Both the position numbers and the translations under genes were made by a program. A model generated the notes under the pieces. That model searched no databases. It worked only from the letters and a program-made list of their open reading frames with translations, and was not told where the DNA came from. 64,000 nt of DNA from NCBI GenBank assembly GCA_964498765.1, contig CAZCIU010000001.1, positions 1 to 64,000 of the forward strand, written 5' to 3'. Every line of letters begins with the position of its first letter. Positions within the stretch are counted from its first letter, which is position 1. Source of the stretch: UPXZ01 sp964498765 (lineage in GTDB: Bacteria; Bacteroidota; Bacteroidia; Bacteroidales; Paludibacteraceae). Positions 49,592 through 59,411 of this stretch are shown piece by piece.

Positions 49592-49975
49592 TTACATCTC
49601 AAAATCCTTCCCACAGGCATTGCAGTGATATTTCTGTTTTACATTGCCGAAGGCAGAGGATGAAAACAGACTTAAAATCATTATACCCACCACTTTAAGC
49701 ATATTCTTTTTTGTTATTTGAGCTACATCGGCAGAATCGCAGGAAGTACAATGCACGCTTCGGTCATTCCCATTGATAAGCAAAAGTGCTTTTTCCGCAT
49801 CGTCTTCATTTACCATTATTTGAATTCCACTTCCCATCGCACCGTTCATATTTGGATAAAGCGAAGTATAATTTTCATTGGAAATGAAGCTTTCAATTCC
49901 TTCGTTGGCAAGGTTGCCTTGAATTAGTTTGGCTTCTACGGCGTTGTTGCAGGATGTTAAGATTACGGTTTTCAT
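49592..49975 (-). CDS. DUF2007 domain protein with zinc ribbon
   Basis: 127 residues. Residues 1-70 form DUF2007 (VILTSCNNAVEAKLIQGNLA, G-S-G-I-Q-I-M-V-N-E-D-D-A-E-K-A), a PII-like small domain called putative signal transducer; then a CTSC pair, a short hydrophobic stretch (VVGIMILSLFSSSAF) and a CNAC pair, so a zinc site may form around one membrane segment. Function unknown. Confidence 0.85.
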   Translation of the reverse strand: MKTVILTSCNNAVEAKLIQGNLANEGIESFISNENYTSLYPNMNGAMGSGIQIMVNEDDAEKALLLINGNDRSVHCTSCDSADVAQITKKNMLKVVGIMILSLFSSSAFGNVKQKYHCNACGKDFEM

Positions 49976-50085
49976 AGATGTTCAGGTTTTAAATTGTATT
50001 ACAAAAATAATAAAATTTCGGTAAAATGCAAATTCACTCTCGTAGTTTAAGGTTTAAATATTGTTTTAAAATACTTGAAACATAG

Positions 50086-50113
50086 TTAATTGCTTTGTAT
50101 TTAATTGCTTTGT
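50086..50113. repeat. Direct repeat across the -33 region of the LRR/M60 operon
   Basis: TTAATTGCTTTGT at 50086-50098 and again at 50101-50113, a 15-bp period. The first copy contains the -33 TTTG. It might bind a regulator, or be a chance duplication. Confidence 0.45.
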
Positions 50114-50124
50114 TAGTATATTTG
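50094..50124 (+). promoter_or_regulatory. Promoter of the LRR/M60 operon
   Basis: TTTG (50094-50097), 19-nt spacer, TATATTTG (50117-50124), a full match to the consensus, 52 nt before the start codon. Confidence 0.8.
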
Positions 50125-50176
50125 CGCCTGATTTTGAGAAAAATCCATTCTCTTTTATTAATCTTAAATTATCAAC

Positions 50177-51556
50177 ATGAAAAAAATCAAGTATACTTTT
50201 CTCCTTGTGCTGTGCCTTGTAGGCTTCACTACTTTGCAAGCGCAAGAACAATTCAGCATGACAACCAAGCTCAATTCTGGGCAAGAGTTCTCATTTACAG
50301 TAAATTATGGTGTCGAGGTGGACGTTGACTGGGGAAATGGCCAGTGGACCAAACACACTTCGTACGGTGATCCGATTACAGGAACTTTGGCAGGCCAAGT
50401 GGTAACTGTGAAAGGTTTCGACATTACTTTGCTTGAATGTGCAGGTCAATCACTTACACAAATCGATCTTACCGACTTGCCAAATCTTGGCACTCTGATT
50501 TGTCCAAACAATGAGCTGACTTCACTCACCATTATTCCTACCAAAAAACTCAGAAAACTCAATGCAGCTAATAATCAGCTGACCAGCATAGCTATTGGAA
50601 CAGTAAATACATTACAAGAGGTAGTTGTAAACAACAATCAATTGACTTCGCTAAGTATTTCATTTAATCGTTATTTGCAGTCTTTGATTTGTAATGACAA
50701 CAAACTTACAAATTTGAGTTTAGGAACTTTGGTAAACATCAAAACTCTTTGGTGCCAAAATAACGAACTTACTACGCTTAACGTTTCACGCAGCACAGCG
50801 CTTGAAACATTGATGTGCCAAAACAACAAACTTACTACGCTTAACGTAACCGGATTAACTGCTTTGACAGATATTTGGTGTGATGGAAACTTGATGACTG
50901 ACCTGGATTTGAGTACAAGCAGCGTACTTTCTTATGTTTCTGCTGATAACGGGAAACTTGAAAACCTAATATTCGGTGATGTATCTCAATTAACCGCTCT
51001 TTATCTGAATAACAACAGATTAGGTTATGCAGGTTTGGTTTCTACAGAAAATGTGGCTAACTATGTTTACAATCCACAAGATAGCTTGAGAATTCCTGCT
51101 TCATTTGACACAGAAACAGTTTTAGATCTTTCGGCACAGCTTTATACGGCTGACAGCGTAGAGACTAATGCAAGTTTCAAATGGTACGATGGAGAAAAAT
51201 TATTGCTTGCTAATACCGATTATACAGAAGAGGCCGGTAAATTTAAATTCAATGCAAAACATGCTGAACTTCACGGAGAAATCAGCTCAAGTTTGTTTCC
51301 AAATTTGCCAACAATCCATACAACAATGGCGGTAGTACTTGCCGGAACAAGTGTAAATGACACGAAAGCAGACAATTCACTTTCAATTTCGGTAAGAGAT
51401 GGAAAATTACTTATCCACTCACACGTAGAGCAACCGCTTCAAATCTTTAGTATGACAGGAGCCTTGGTTCGTTCATTTGACAGAATTTCCGGTCAGGTAG
51501 AACTTGAATTGCCACGCGGAACATACATTGTAAATCGCACAAAAATAATCCTTTAA
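50177..51556 (+). CDS. Secreted leucine-rich-repeat protein
   Basis: 459 residues; signal peptide with predicted cleavage A22/Q23. About nine leucine-rich repeats of some 21 residues span residues 85-290 (unit L-x-x-L-x-C-x-x-N-x-L-T-x-L, for example IKTLWCQNNELTTLNVS), similar to InlJ/BspA-type surface repeats. Residues 300-375 may be an Ig-like part; the last 70 residues (LQIFSMTGALVRSFD, LPRGTYIV) resemble a type IX secretion C-terminal sorting domain. A surface adhesin-like role is likely. The M60 gene follows 26 bp later. Confidence 0.85.
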   Translation: MKKIKYTFLLVLCLVGFTTLQAQEQFSMTTKLNSGQEFSFTVNYGVEVDVDWGNGQWTKHTSYGDPITGTLAGQVVTVKGFDITLLECAGQSLTQIDLTDLPNLGTLICPNNELTSLTIIPTKKLRKLNAANNQLTSIAIGTVNTLQEVVVNNNQLTSLSISFNRYLQSLICNDNKLTNLSLGTLVNIKTLWCQNNELTTLNVSRSTALETLMCQNNKLTTLNVTGLTALTDIWCDGNLMTDLDLSTSSVLSYVSADNGKLENLIFGDVSQLTALYLNNNRLGYAGLVSTENVANYVYNPQDSLRIPASFDTETVLDLSAQLYTADSVETNASFKWYDGEKLLLANTDYTEEAGKFKFNAKHAELHGEISSSLFPNLPTIHTTMAVVLAGTSVNDTKADNSLSISVRDGKLLIHSHVEQPLQIFSMTGALVRSFDRISGQVELELPRGTYIVNRTKIIL

Positions 51557-51582
51557 TCTAATCACAAAATTTTCACAAAAAA

Positions 51583-54240
51583 ATGAATACGATAACAAAA
51601 TATATTACATCCTTATTTGTCTTTCTGCTGGTAACTTCGAGTAGTCTGACAGCACAAGAAACCTACAAAGCTACTTTTCCACAAAACGGAAAAGCGCCGG
51701 CTATTTTGGTTTCATTTGATAATTTGATTGCCGGGTATTTAGACAGTTTGATTACAGTTGAGGTAGTTTCCAATGTAGATTTTACCATTACACCAAAGTC
51801 AGACTGGCTGAAAGTTGTACAGTTCAAAGACAATTTTTTATACCTAAAAACGACACAAAACGAAGCCGACGTTGAGCGCGTTGGAAGCATTGAAGTAGCA
51901 GAAGTAGGCGGTACAACTAAAAAAACGGTACAAATAACTCAGTCTAAAAACAACGCTGCGAGCTTTATCAAAGGCGACATAAAAATTAAAGTTTCAAGCG
52001 GAAGTGCTTCACAAGAGCAGCCGGGAGAAGGAATAGAAAAATCATTTGACGGAGATTACAATACAATTTACCACTCACCTTGGGGAGATGGAACTAAAAT
52101 GCCTGTAACTCTGACTTATAATTTCACCAATGTTCCAAAAATTGATTACTTGGTTTACAATCCACGTAGATCTGGTGGGAATGGTAATTTTAATGACATT
52201 GAAGTTTACACAAAGAAAGAAGGTGATGCTGATTTCACTTTGTTTGGCACCTATAAACTTAACGGTTCTTCTACTCCATTCAGAATTGAATTCCCTGATG
52301 GTGGTCTGATTAATCCTACAAGCGTACGTTTTGTAGTAAAATCAGGTTCTGCCGGTTATGCAAGTTGCGCAGAAATGGACTTCTTTGCATTTAATGCAAG
52401 TAATTCATCTGTTTTTGATTTATTTGAAGATAAAATCTGTACTCGTCTGAAACCAGGCGTTACCGATGAGCAAATCGATAATCTAATAAATCCTTTTACC
52501 AAACGTTTGGCTCGTGCCTTGAAATCTGGCACTTACAATACAGAATTTAGAGTAAATGAATTTGAAGCATTCCCAACTATTGGCGAAACTTCCAGCTGGA
52601 TGAAAACTTCCGGATATAATCAATTTGAAAATCCAACCGGGATTTTCTTTGAATCGGGTGATGAAATTGTCATTTTTGTGGACAATCCGGGAACAGAATC
52701 GGTTGCATTGCTTATTCGTAACCAAAACCCGGAAGAAAGCGGAAGTTCTACTTATTTCCTGAAAAATGGAATGAATAAAATCAAAGCTTCTAACCGCGGA
52801 CAAGGTTATTTGAATTATTTCACCACAAATTGGGCTTCTGCTCCAAACGTGAAAGTTCACTTTGCATTTGCTACCGTTACAGGTTATTATGACCTTGAAA
52901 AATATAAAACTGCAGATGGTTATGACTTAGCTACTGCAAATTCTGAGTGGGAACGCATTCTGAAAGGTGCTATTTCTCCTATGTTTGACGTAGTAAGTAA
53001 AAGACACCACACATGCTACCCAACGGCTGGTTTCCGCAGACATCACCCAAGAGATGGAGCTAATTTCGCTTTGGCGCATGACTCTATCGTATATCGTTCT
53101 CATGAAATCATGGGTCTGATTAAATACAAAAATGAACCTAAAAACCGTCAATACACTCGTTCGGTTGCGAGCGGTATGTTTGCTGATGGTTATGGAGCAG
53201 GTATTCCAAACTGGACTTCATTCGGTTACATCAATGTTGCTAACTTGGATTGGTGGGGCGTAGGTCACGAACTTGGACACGTAAACCAAGTGCGTCCGGC
53301 TTTGAAATGGGTTTCTACAACGGAAGTTACCAATAATATTTATTCTGCTTATGTGCAGCACAAAGTTGGAAACAGTCCTTGGGTTCAGTCTTTGGGCGGA
53401 AAAGTATTCTATCGTCTGGAGCACGAATCGCACGGTGGTGACGACATCAGAAATGGTGCCGGAGGTCGTTTCAATGCTTACCTGAACTACGGAATCAAAG
53501 ATGGCAACAGATGGCTGATGCAAGAAGGTCCTGACTACTTCGGTCAAGAACTTTTTGATGAACCAAAAAGAAGAAATTACGACCACTTCGTGAAATTGGC
53601 TCCACTTTGGAACCTGACGCTTTACTTTATGGAAGCCGGAGTTTATCCTGATTTCTGGGCTGATATTTTCGAAGCTGCACGCAAATTAGATGATAGAGAA
53701 ATGTCAAATGGTGAACTTCAGATTAACTTTATGAAATCAGCTATGGATGCATCAAAATTGAACTTAACGCATTTCTTCGAGAAATCCGGAATGCTTCGTG
53801 ATTACAATGTTTATCTGGAAGATTATTCTCCGGGTCAAATGACAATTACGAAAGCACAAGTGGATGAATTGAAAGCTTATGCTACAAAATATCCAAATCC
53901 AGAATCTCCTGTGATTTACTATATCAGTGCAATGAACTGGGAAACTTACAGAGATAAAGCTGATTTGGAAGTGATTTATAATGCTAATAGCACTACACGT
54001 GCAAGACTAACAACTTACCTTGCAGCAGATAAAAGAGTTAATGTGTTAAACGCAACAGTTAAAAACGCCGTTGCTTTTGAAACTTTCGATGCTGATGGAA
54101 AACTTGTAAGAATTACGATGAAAGGTTTCCGCAATCCAAGCAATACAAGTACTCAGGTGCTTTATCCTGCCGGATCGGCTCGTATCGATGCAATTGGTTG
54201 GGACGGAACTCGCAAAACAATCTATGATGTTCCGAATTAA
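51583..54240 (+). CDS. BACON domain M60-family (enhancin-like) metallopeptidase
   Basis: 885 residues; signal peptide with cleavage A24/Q25. Residues about 40-125 are a BACON domain (SNVDFTITPKSDWLKVV), 135-280 a discoidin/F5-8 type C-like module (EKSFDGDYNTIYHSPWGDGT), then the M60 domain (about 300-700) with the zinc motif H562-E-L-G-H566 and Glu581 fitting HExxH-x(8-28)-E. Other family members cut mucin-type glycoproteins. BACON domains often aid binding to mucin or carbohydrate. The C-terminus (about 770-885) is an unassigned beta module. In one operon with the LRR protein. Confidence 0.92.
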   Translation: MNTITKYITSLFVFLLVTSSSLTAQETYKATFPQNGKAPAILVSFDNLIAGYLDSLITVEVVSNVDFTITPKSDWLKVVQFKDNFLYLKTTQNEADVERVGSIEVAEVGGTTKKTVQITQSKNNAASFIKGDIKIKVSSGSASQEQPGEGIEKSFDGDYNTIYHSPWGDGTKMPVTLTYNFTNVPKIDYLVYNPRRSGGNGNFNDIEVYTKKEGDADFTLFGTYKLNGSSTPFRIEFPDGGLINPTSVRFVVKSGSAGYASCAEMDFFAFNASNSSVFDLFEDKICTRLKPGVTDEQIDNLINPFTKRLARALKSGTYNTEFRVNEFEAFPTIGETSSWMKTSGYNQFENPTGIFFESGDEIVIFVDNPGTESVALLIRNQNPEESGSSTYFLKNGMNKIKASNRGQGYLNYFTTNWASAPNVKVHFAFATVTGYYDLEKYKTADGYDLATANSEWERILKGAISPMFDVVSKRHHTCYPTAGFRRHHPRDGANFALAHDSIVYRSHEIMGLIKYKNEPKNRQYTRSVASGMFADGYGAGIPNWTSFGYINVANLDWWGVGHELGHVNQVRPALKWVSTTEVTNNIYSAYVQHKVGNSPWVQSLGGKVFYRLEHESHGGDDIRNGAGGRFNAYLNYGIKDGNRWLMQEGPDYFGQELFDEPKRRNYDHFVKLAPLWNLTLYFMEAGVYPDFWADIFEAARKLDDREMSNGELQINFMKSAMDASKLNLTHFFEKSGMLRDYNVYLEDYSPGQMTITKAQVDELKAYATKYPNPESPVIYYISAMNWETYRDKADLEVIYNANSTTRARLTTYLAADKRVNVLNATVKNAVAFETFDADGKLVRITMKGFRNPSNTSTQVLYPAGSARIDAIGWDGTRKTIYDVPN

Positions 54241-54261
54241 TTCGAATAAATGAATAAATAG

Positions 54262-54295
54262 AAAAAGGACAAATCCGCGTGGATTTGTCCTTTTT
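54262..54295. terminator. Bidirectional terminator between the M60 gene and aspA
   Basis: Perfect 15-bp arms AAAAAGGACAAATCC and GGATTTGTCCTTTTT with loop GCGT, between convergent genes. Confidence 0.92.
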
Positions 54296-54314
54296 TATTA
54301 CACTTATCTTTGTG

Positions 54315-55748
54315 TTATTTCAATGAAATTTTAGATGGTTTTACCATGTGCTTAGGATCAAGGATTTTGTCCAGTTCTTCTTTGGTAAGCAATTTTTTAT
54401 CCAACACAAGCTGATATACACTTCCTCCCGTTTTCAAAGCCTCCTGAGCTACTTCGGTGCAGTTGGCGTAGCCTATAAACGGTTTTAATGCCGTAACAAT
54501 GCCGATGGAATGTTCCACCGTGTGGCGGCAATGCTCAGCATTGGCAGTAATGCCTTCCACGCACTCTTCACGAAGCGTATTGCAAGCGCGCACAAGCCAC
54601 CAGCAAGATTCGATGATACTTTGTACAAGAACAGGTTCCATCACGTTCAGCTCAAGCTGTGCTGCTTCTGAAGCCAAAGTTACAGTCAGGTCGTTTCCGA
54701 TGATTTTGAAACAAACCTGATTTACCACTTCCGGAATTACCGGATTGACTTTTCCTGGCATAATGGAAGATCCCGGTTGCTTCGGTGGTAAGTTGATTTC
54801 TGATAATCCTGCGCGCGGACCGGAAGCCATCAGGCGTAGGTCGTTGCAGGTTTTGGAAAGGCGAACGGCAAGCATTTTCAACGAAGATGAATAAGCCACC
54901 ATAGCCGATGTATCGTGAGTAGCAGCAATCAAATTACTTGCCAGCGTAATATCCCAACCGGTAATTTCTTTGATATGACGAGTACAAATTTCGGCGTAGC
55001 CCGGCTCTGCAGTAATTCCGGTTCCAATGGCAGTTGCGCCCATATTAATCACCAGGTATTCTTTGGCAACGCGGTTAAGACGCTTTAATTCACTTTGCAT
55101 TGCATCCGCAAAAGCTCCAAATGACTGACCAAGTGTCATAGGCACTGCGTCCTGCAACTGTGTGCGACCCATTTTGATGATTTTATTGAATTCTTTTTCC
55201 TTCTTTTCAAAAGAAACAATCAACTTTTCAATGGACGTTTTCACCATTTCGTGAAGCATATACAGTCCAAGATGCATAGCTGTCGGGTAGGCATCGTTGG
55301 TAGATTGAGCCATATTAATGTGGTCATTCGGGTGGCAAAACTTATAGTCGCCACGCTCTTTTCCCATAATTTCCAGTGCCCGGTTCGCAATGACTTCATT
55401 GGCATTCATATTTACACTTGTGCCTGCACCGCCTTGTACCAGGTCGATAGGGAAATGTTCGTGATGTTTGCCGTCCATCAGCTCGCGACAAGCTTTGACT
55501 ACCGCGTCTTTTACCTCGTCTGATATAAGTCCCAGTTCATGGTTAGCGAGAATAGCACCCATTTTCACAATTCCAAGTGCCTTAATCAGCGAAGGATAAT
55601 CGGAAAGAAACTGACGGCTAATGTCAAAATTTTCAATGCAACGCAGCGTCTGAATGCCGAAAAGTGCTTCTACCGGAACTTCTTTATCACCCAAAAGGTC
55701 GTGTTCCAAACGAGTCTTGCCACTTGTCTCGAATTTGTAAGGTCTCAT
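54315..55748 (-). CDS. aspA: Aspartate ammonia-lyase
   Basis: 477 residues of the fumarase/aspartase superfamily: reversible deamination of aspartate to fumarate and ammonia. Seen: the signature GSSIMPGKVNPVIPE, the N-terminal EHDLLGDKEVPVEALFGIQT, and GGAGTSVNMNANEVIANRAL. The choice of aspartase over fumarase rests on the overall pattern R-x-E-H-D-L-L-G. A TAACTTTG -7 element lies at 55782-55775 on the minus strand. Confidence 0.93.
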   Translation of the reverse strand: MRPYKFETSGKTRLEHDLLGDKEVPVEALFGIQTLRCIENFDISRQFLSDYPSLIKALGIVKMGAILANHELGLISDEVKDAVVKACRELMDGKHHEHFPIDLVQGGAGTSVNMNANEVIANRALEIMGKERGDYKFCHPNDHINMAQSTNDAYPTAMHLGLYMLHEMVKTSIEKLIVSFEKKEKEFNKIIKMGRTQLQDAVPMTLGQSFGAFADAMQSELKRLNRVAKEYLVINMGATAIGTGITAEPGYAEICTRHIKEITGWDITLASNLIAATHDTSAMVAYSSSLKMLAVRLSKTCNDLRLMASGPRAGLSEINLPPKQPGSSIMPGKVNPVIPEVVNQVCFKIIGNDLTVTLASEAAQLELNVMEPVLVQSIIESCWWLVRACNTLREECVEGITANAEHCRHTVEHSIGIVTALKPFIGYANCTEVAQEALKTGGSVYQLVLDKKLLTKEELDKILDPKHMVKPSKISLK

Positions 55749-55774
55749 ATTATTTGTATTTTTATGATTTCTTA

Positions 55775-55782
55775 CAAAGTTA
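55775..55782 (-). promoter_or_regulatory. -7 element upstream of aspA
   Basis: TAACTTTG on the minus strand, 26 bp before the aspA start codon; no clear -33 element. Confidence 0.5.
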
Positions 55783-55900
55783 CCAATAAGTTTTATATTT
55801 ACTATGTGAAAGAGGGAAATAAAAGATGAGGGAGAATAGAAGAATTATGAAATACGGTAAATAGTTCTCACAAATAGATGGAAACTATAAATTTAAACAA

Positions 55901-55937
55901 GAACAAGCTAAATTGCATAATGCGATTTAGCTTGTTC
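55901..55937 (-). terminator. Terminator downstream of tRNA-Arg(ACG)
   Basis: Arms GAACAAGCTAAATTGCA (55901-55917) and TGCGATTTAGCTTGTTC (55921-55937), 16 of 17 pairs plus one G-T, loop TAA, followed on the minus strand by a T-rich tract. It lies 7 bp beyond the tRNA. Confidence 0.85.
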
Positions 55938-55944
55938 CTTAAAG

Positions 55945-56018
55945 TGACCCCGACAGGATTCTAACCTGTAACCTTCTGATCCGTAGTCAGATGCTCTATA
56001 CAGTTAAGCTACGGAGCC
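55945..56018 (-). tRNA. tRNA-Arg (anticodon ACG)
   Basis: Cloverleaf on the minus strand: acceptor GGCTCCG with CGGGGTC, D-arm GCTT/GAGC, anticodon stem TCTGA/TCAGA with loop CTACGGA (anticodon ACG), T-arm ACAGG/CCTGT with loop TTAGAAT, discriminator A. 74 nt, CCA not encoded. The ACG anticodon needs A34 to inosine editing to read CGU, CGC and CGA. Confidence 0.95.
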
Positions 56019-56155
56019 GTTTTTTGTCTTTTGGACTGCAAAGATACGGTAAAATTCTTATTTCACAAAAAAATATCAGTTTTTTATTCTAAAATATTTA
56101 TTTGGATAAGAATAATGCCAAGTTTTTTTCATATTTCTCACTTAAGCTTCCCCTT

Positions 56156-58297
56156 TTACGCCAACACAAAATCCAGCTGCTTTTTATCCAGATTTGCTTT
56201 GGCAACTTTGATGGTTAGCTCATCACCGAGTTGATATTTCTTATTGTAGTGACGACCGATTAAGCAGTAATTTTTTTCGTCCATCACGTAGTAATCATCG
56301 TCCAAATCACGAATAGGAATCATTCCTTCGCACTTATTTTCAGTTAGTTCTACGTAAATTCCCCATTCGGTAATTCCGGAGATTACTCCATCGAAAGTCT
56401 GACCAACCCGATCGGCCATAAATTCCACTTGTTTGTATTTGATGGAAGCTCGTTCGGCGTTAGCAGCAACCTGCTCTCTTCCGGAACAATGCTCGCAAAG
56501 TTCCTCTGTATCCTTTTCATTCACACTTTTTCCACCGCTCAGGTATCTATCCAGCAATCGGTGAACCATCATATCCGGATAGCGGCGAATAGGCGATGTG
56601 AAGTGAGAATAATAATCAAAAGCCAGTCCGTAGTGTCCGATATTTTGAGTAGAATAAATGGCTTTTGCCATGGAGCGAACAGCCAGTGTTTCAATTAAAT
56701 TCTGCTCTTTTTTGCCTTCTACTTCATCAAGTAACTTATTGATGGCTGATGAAATTTGGGTTTTCTTGCCGGATGATTTCAGATTGTAACCAAATTTCCG
56801 GATAAAAGCGGAGAAGTTTTCCAGTTTTTCCGGATCCGGCGTGTCGTGAATTCGGTAAACAAATGTCTTCGCTTTCTGTCCACGACCCGGTTTGCCGATA
56901 TGTGTAGCAACCGTTTTGTTGGCCAGAAGCATAAATTCTTCAATCAATTTATTTGAGTCTTTCTGAATTTTGAAATAGACACTTAGCGGTTTGCCTTTCT
57001 CATCAATTTCAAATCGAACTTCCTCCCGATCAAAAGCAATAGCACCACTTCTGAAGCGTTTTTCACGCAGTTTTTTAGCCAGTTTATCCAGCATCAAAAC
57101 TTCGTCTTTGAAATCACCTTCACCCGTTTCAATGATTGTCTGAGCTTCCTCGTACGTAAACCGGCGATCGCTGTTTGTTACCGTTTTTACAATGTCGTAA
57201 TGTTTTACTTCAGCAAATTCATTCAACTGAAAAACAACCGAGTACGTCAGTTTATCCTCATTTGGTCGAAGCGAGCAAATGCCGTTGGAAAGATGTTCAG
57301 GCAGCATCGGGATGGTTCTGTCAACCAAATAAACCGATGTGGCGCGCGATTCGCCTTCTTTGTCGATAATCGTTCCTGGGCGCACATAATGCGTAACGTC
57401 TGCGATGTGCACGCCCACTTCCCAAAGCTCGTCATCCAACTTTCGAATGGAGAGCGCATCATCAAAGTCTTTCGCATCGTGCGGGTCAATGGTAAATGTG
57501 GTAATATCTCGCATATCACGGCGTTTTGCAACTTCCTGCGGTGTAATTCCCGCATCGATTTTGGCTGCTTCAGCTTCCACATTTTCCGGATATTTATAAG
57601 GCAATCCATATTCTGCCAAGATTGCGTGCATTTCAGCGTTATTATCGCCTTTGTCGCCGAAAATATCCACAACTTCGCCCACCGGACTTTTCATTGTGTG
57701 CTTCCATTCGGTGATTTTCACCAAAGCTTTCTGACCTGTTTTTCCGCCTTTCAGTTTTCCTTTCGGAATAAGAATATCGCTATTCAGCACCTTGCTGTTC
57801 ACATTTAAGAATGCAAAATTCTCAGAAACTTCCAGCACGCCAACGAAAGTATCTTGCGCTCGTTGGAGAATTTCCACCACTTCGCCTTCCGGTTCGCGCC
57901 CTTTCCGACGAGCATAAAGGAATACTTTTACCTTGTCGTTGAGCATAGCGGTGCCAATTTTTCTTTCAGGAATAAAAATTTGCTCGCCTTCATCGTCCGG
58001 AATAACGTAGGATTTCACGCCCTGACGTTCAAATTTTCCGGTGATATAGCCACCTCGCGAATTGAGTTTGAATTTTCCTCGCGAAATTTCTGTCAGAAAT
58101 TCGTCGTCTTTGAGCTGATAAAGCAGTTCGTTGATAAATACGCGTTGTGATTCGGAGTGAATCTCTAATTGGTTGGAAATCTGCTTGTAATTGTAGGTTT
58201 TTTCGGAGTTTTTACTGAAAATATCGGTGATATTTCTCAATAAATCATCTTTGCGGAGGCGTGTGCTTCCATTATTATCTCTTCTTCTTTTTCTCAT
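56156..58297 (-). CDS. rnr: Ribonuclease R
   Basis: 713 residues, 3'-5' exoribonuclease able to unwind structured RNA. Order: N-terminal winged-helix region (about 15-75), cold-shock domains (about 75-225), catalytic RNB domain with TIDPHDAKDFDDALSI (about 265-280) holding the Mg-binding Asp residues, and HFTSPIRRYPDMMVHRLLDR; C-terminal S1 domain (about 630-712). Complete, ATG at 58297. A TATATTTG -7 element lies at 58406-58399. Confidence 0.95.
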   Translation of the reverse strand: MRKRRRDNNGSTRLRKDDLLRNITDIFSKNSEKTYNYKQISNQLEIHSESQRVFINELLYQLKDDEFLTEISRGKFKLNSRGGYITGKFERQGVKSYVIPDDEGEQIFIPERKIGTAMLNDKVKVFLYARRKGREPEGEVVEILQRAQDTFVGVLEVSENFAFLNVNSKVLNSDILIPKGKLKGGKTGQKALVKITEWKHTMKSPVGEVVDIFGDKGDNNAEMHAILAEYGLPYKYPENVEAEAAKIDAGITPQEVAKRRDMRDITTFTIDPHDAKDFDDALSIRKLDDELWEVGVHIADVTHYVRPGTIIDKEGESRATSVYLVDRTIPMLPEHLSNGICSLRPNEDKLTYSVVFQLNEFAEVKHYDIVKTVTNSDRRFTYEEAQTIIETGEGDFKDEVLMLDKLAKKLREKRFRSGAIAFDREEVRFEIDEKGKPLSVYFKIQKDSNKLIEEFMLLANKTVATHIGKPGRGQKAKTFVYRIHDTPDPEKLENFSAFIRKFGYNLKSSGKKTQISSAINKLLDEVEGKKEQNLIETLAVRSMAKAIYSTQNIGHYGLAFDYYSHFTSPIRRYPDMMVHRLLDRYLSGGKSVNEKDTEELCEHCSGREQVAANAERASIKYKQVEFMADRVGQTFDGVISGITEWGIYVELTENKCEGMIPIRDLDDDYYVMDEKNYCLIGRHYNKKYQLGDELTIKVAKANLDKKQLDFVLA

Positions 58298-58502
58298 ATA
58301 GATGGTTTTTCTAAATTTCTTTAACTGTTTTATCTATACAAAATCACTGTTTTTCCATTAAACTTATATTCACGAAAACGACTTTGCTTAGCTATCCACA
58401 AATATACAACATTGAAATTACAATCTATGTTTCCTAAAATTAATTTTTGATTTTATTTTCAGTGAAAAAATATGTATTTTCGCAAATCTATAAAATAACG
58501 AA

Positions 58503-59396
58503 ATGAAGAAAAACATTGCATTTATTGTAAATCCGGTTTCCGGCACAACTGCCAAGTGGAACGTAACAGAACTTATTCAGGAAAATCTGGATTTTTCTCA
58601 TTTCGACGATTGCCGCATAGTGAATACCGAGCGCAAAGGACATGGCAGAGAGCTGACCAAACAGTTTGTGGATGAAGGTTTTGACATTGTTGTGGCGGTT
58701 GGTGGTGATGGAACGGTGAATGAAGTGGCAGGCGCATTGATCAATACCGACACGGTACTGGGAGTTATTTCTACCGGTTCGGGAAATGGCTTGGCGAGGC
58801 ATTTGAAAATTCCGCTGAATTTTAAGCAAGCCATTGAGCATCTGAACTTTGCGGAAGCAATAAAAATGGATTATGGTTTGGTGAACGACGAGAAAACGTT
58901 TTTCTGTACCTGCGGATTTGGTTTTGATGCGTATGTGAGCGAGCTTTTCTCAAAAGGAACGAAACGTGGCTGGATGGGTTACATCGAAAAAATGGTTACC
59001 GGATATTTTAATTACGAACCGCAGCCGTACCGATTAGTGGGCGAAGATATTGATTTGAAAGGAAATGCTTTTGTAATTACGTTTGCCAATGCTTCGCAAT
59101 GGGGCTACAACGCTTATATTGCGCCAAATGCCAGTATTCAGGACGGAATGATTGATATTTCTGTGATTACAAATATGCCGATTATCGCCATTCCAACCAT
59201 TGCATTTCAGCTTTTTACCAAAACAATTCAGAAAGACAGGCTTTTAGTTACTACGTTAAGAACCAGCGAGATAACGCTATACAGAGATAAGCCCGGACTT
59301 TTTCACTTAGACGGCGATCCGTACGAACTTGGCGAAAAAATCCATATCAAAATGATACGTGATGGACTGAAAGTGATGGTGAAAAAGAGATTTTAA
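58503..59396 (+). CDS. YegS/DAGK-family lipid kinase
   Basis: 297 residues. Diacylglycerol kinase catalytic domain: AFIVNPVSGTT (start), VVAVGGDGTVNEVAGALINT (about 60-80) with the GGDGT nucleotide motif, GSGNGLARHLKIP; C-terminal part with HLDGDPYELG. It phosphorylates a diacylglycerol, sphingoid or related lipid; the substrate is unknown, and Bacteroidales sphingolipids are a possibility. Divergent from rnr. Complete. Confidence 0.88.
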   Translation: MKKNIAFIVNPVSGTTAKWNVTELIQENLDFSHFDDCRIVNTERKGHGRELTKQFVDEGFDIVVAVGGDGTVNEVAGALINTDTVLGVISTGSGNGLARHLKIPLNFKQAIEHLNFAEAIKMDYGLVNDEKTFFCTCGFGFDAYVSELFSKGTKRGWMGYIEKMVTGYFNYEPQPYRLVGEDIDLKGNAFVITFANASQWGYNAYIAPNASIQDGMIDISVITNMPIIAIPTIAFQLFTKTIQKDRLLVTTLRTSEITLYRDKPGLFHLDGDPYELGEKIHIKMIRDGLKVMVKKRF

Positions 59397-59411
59397 GCCG
59401 AAATTACCGGA

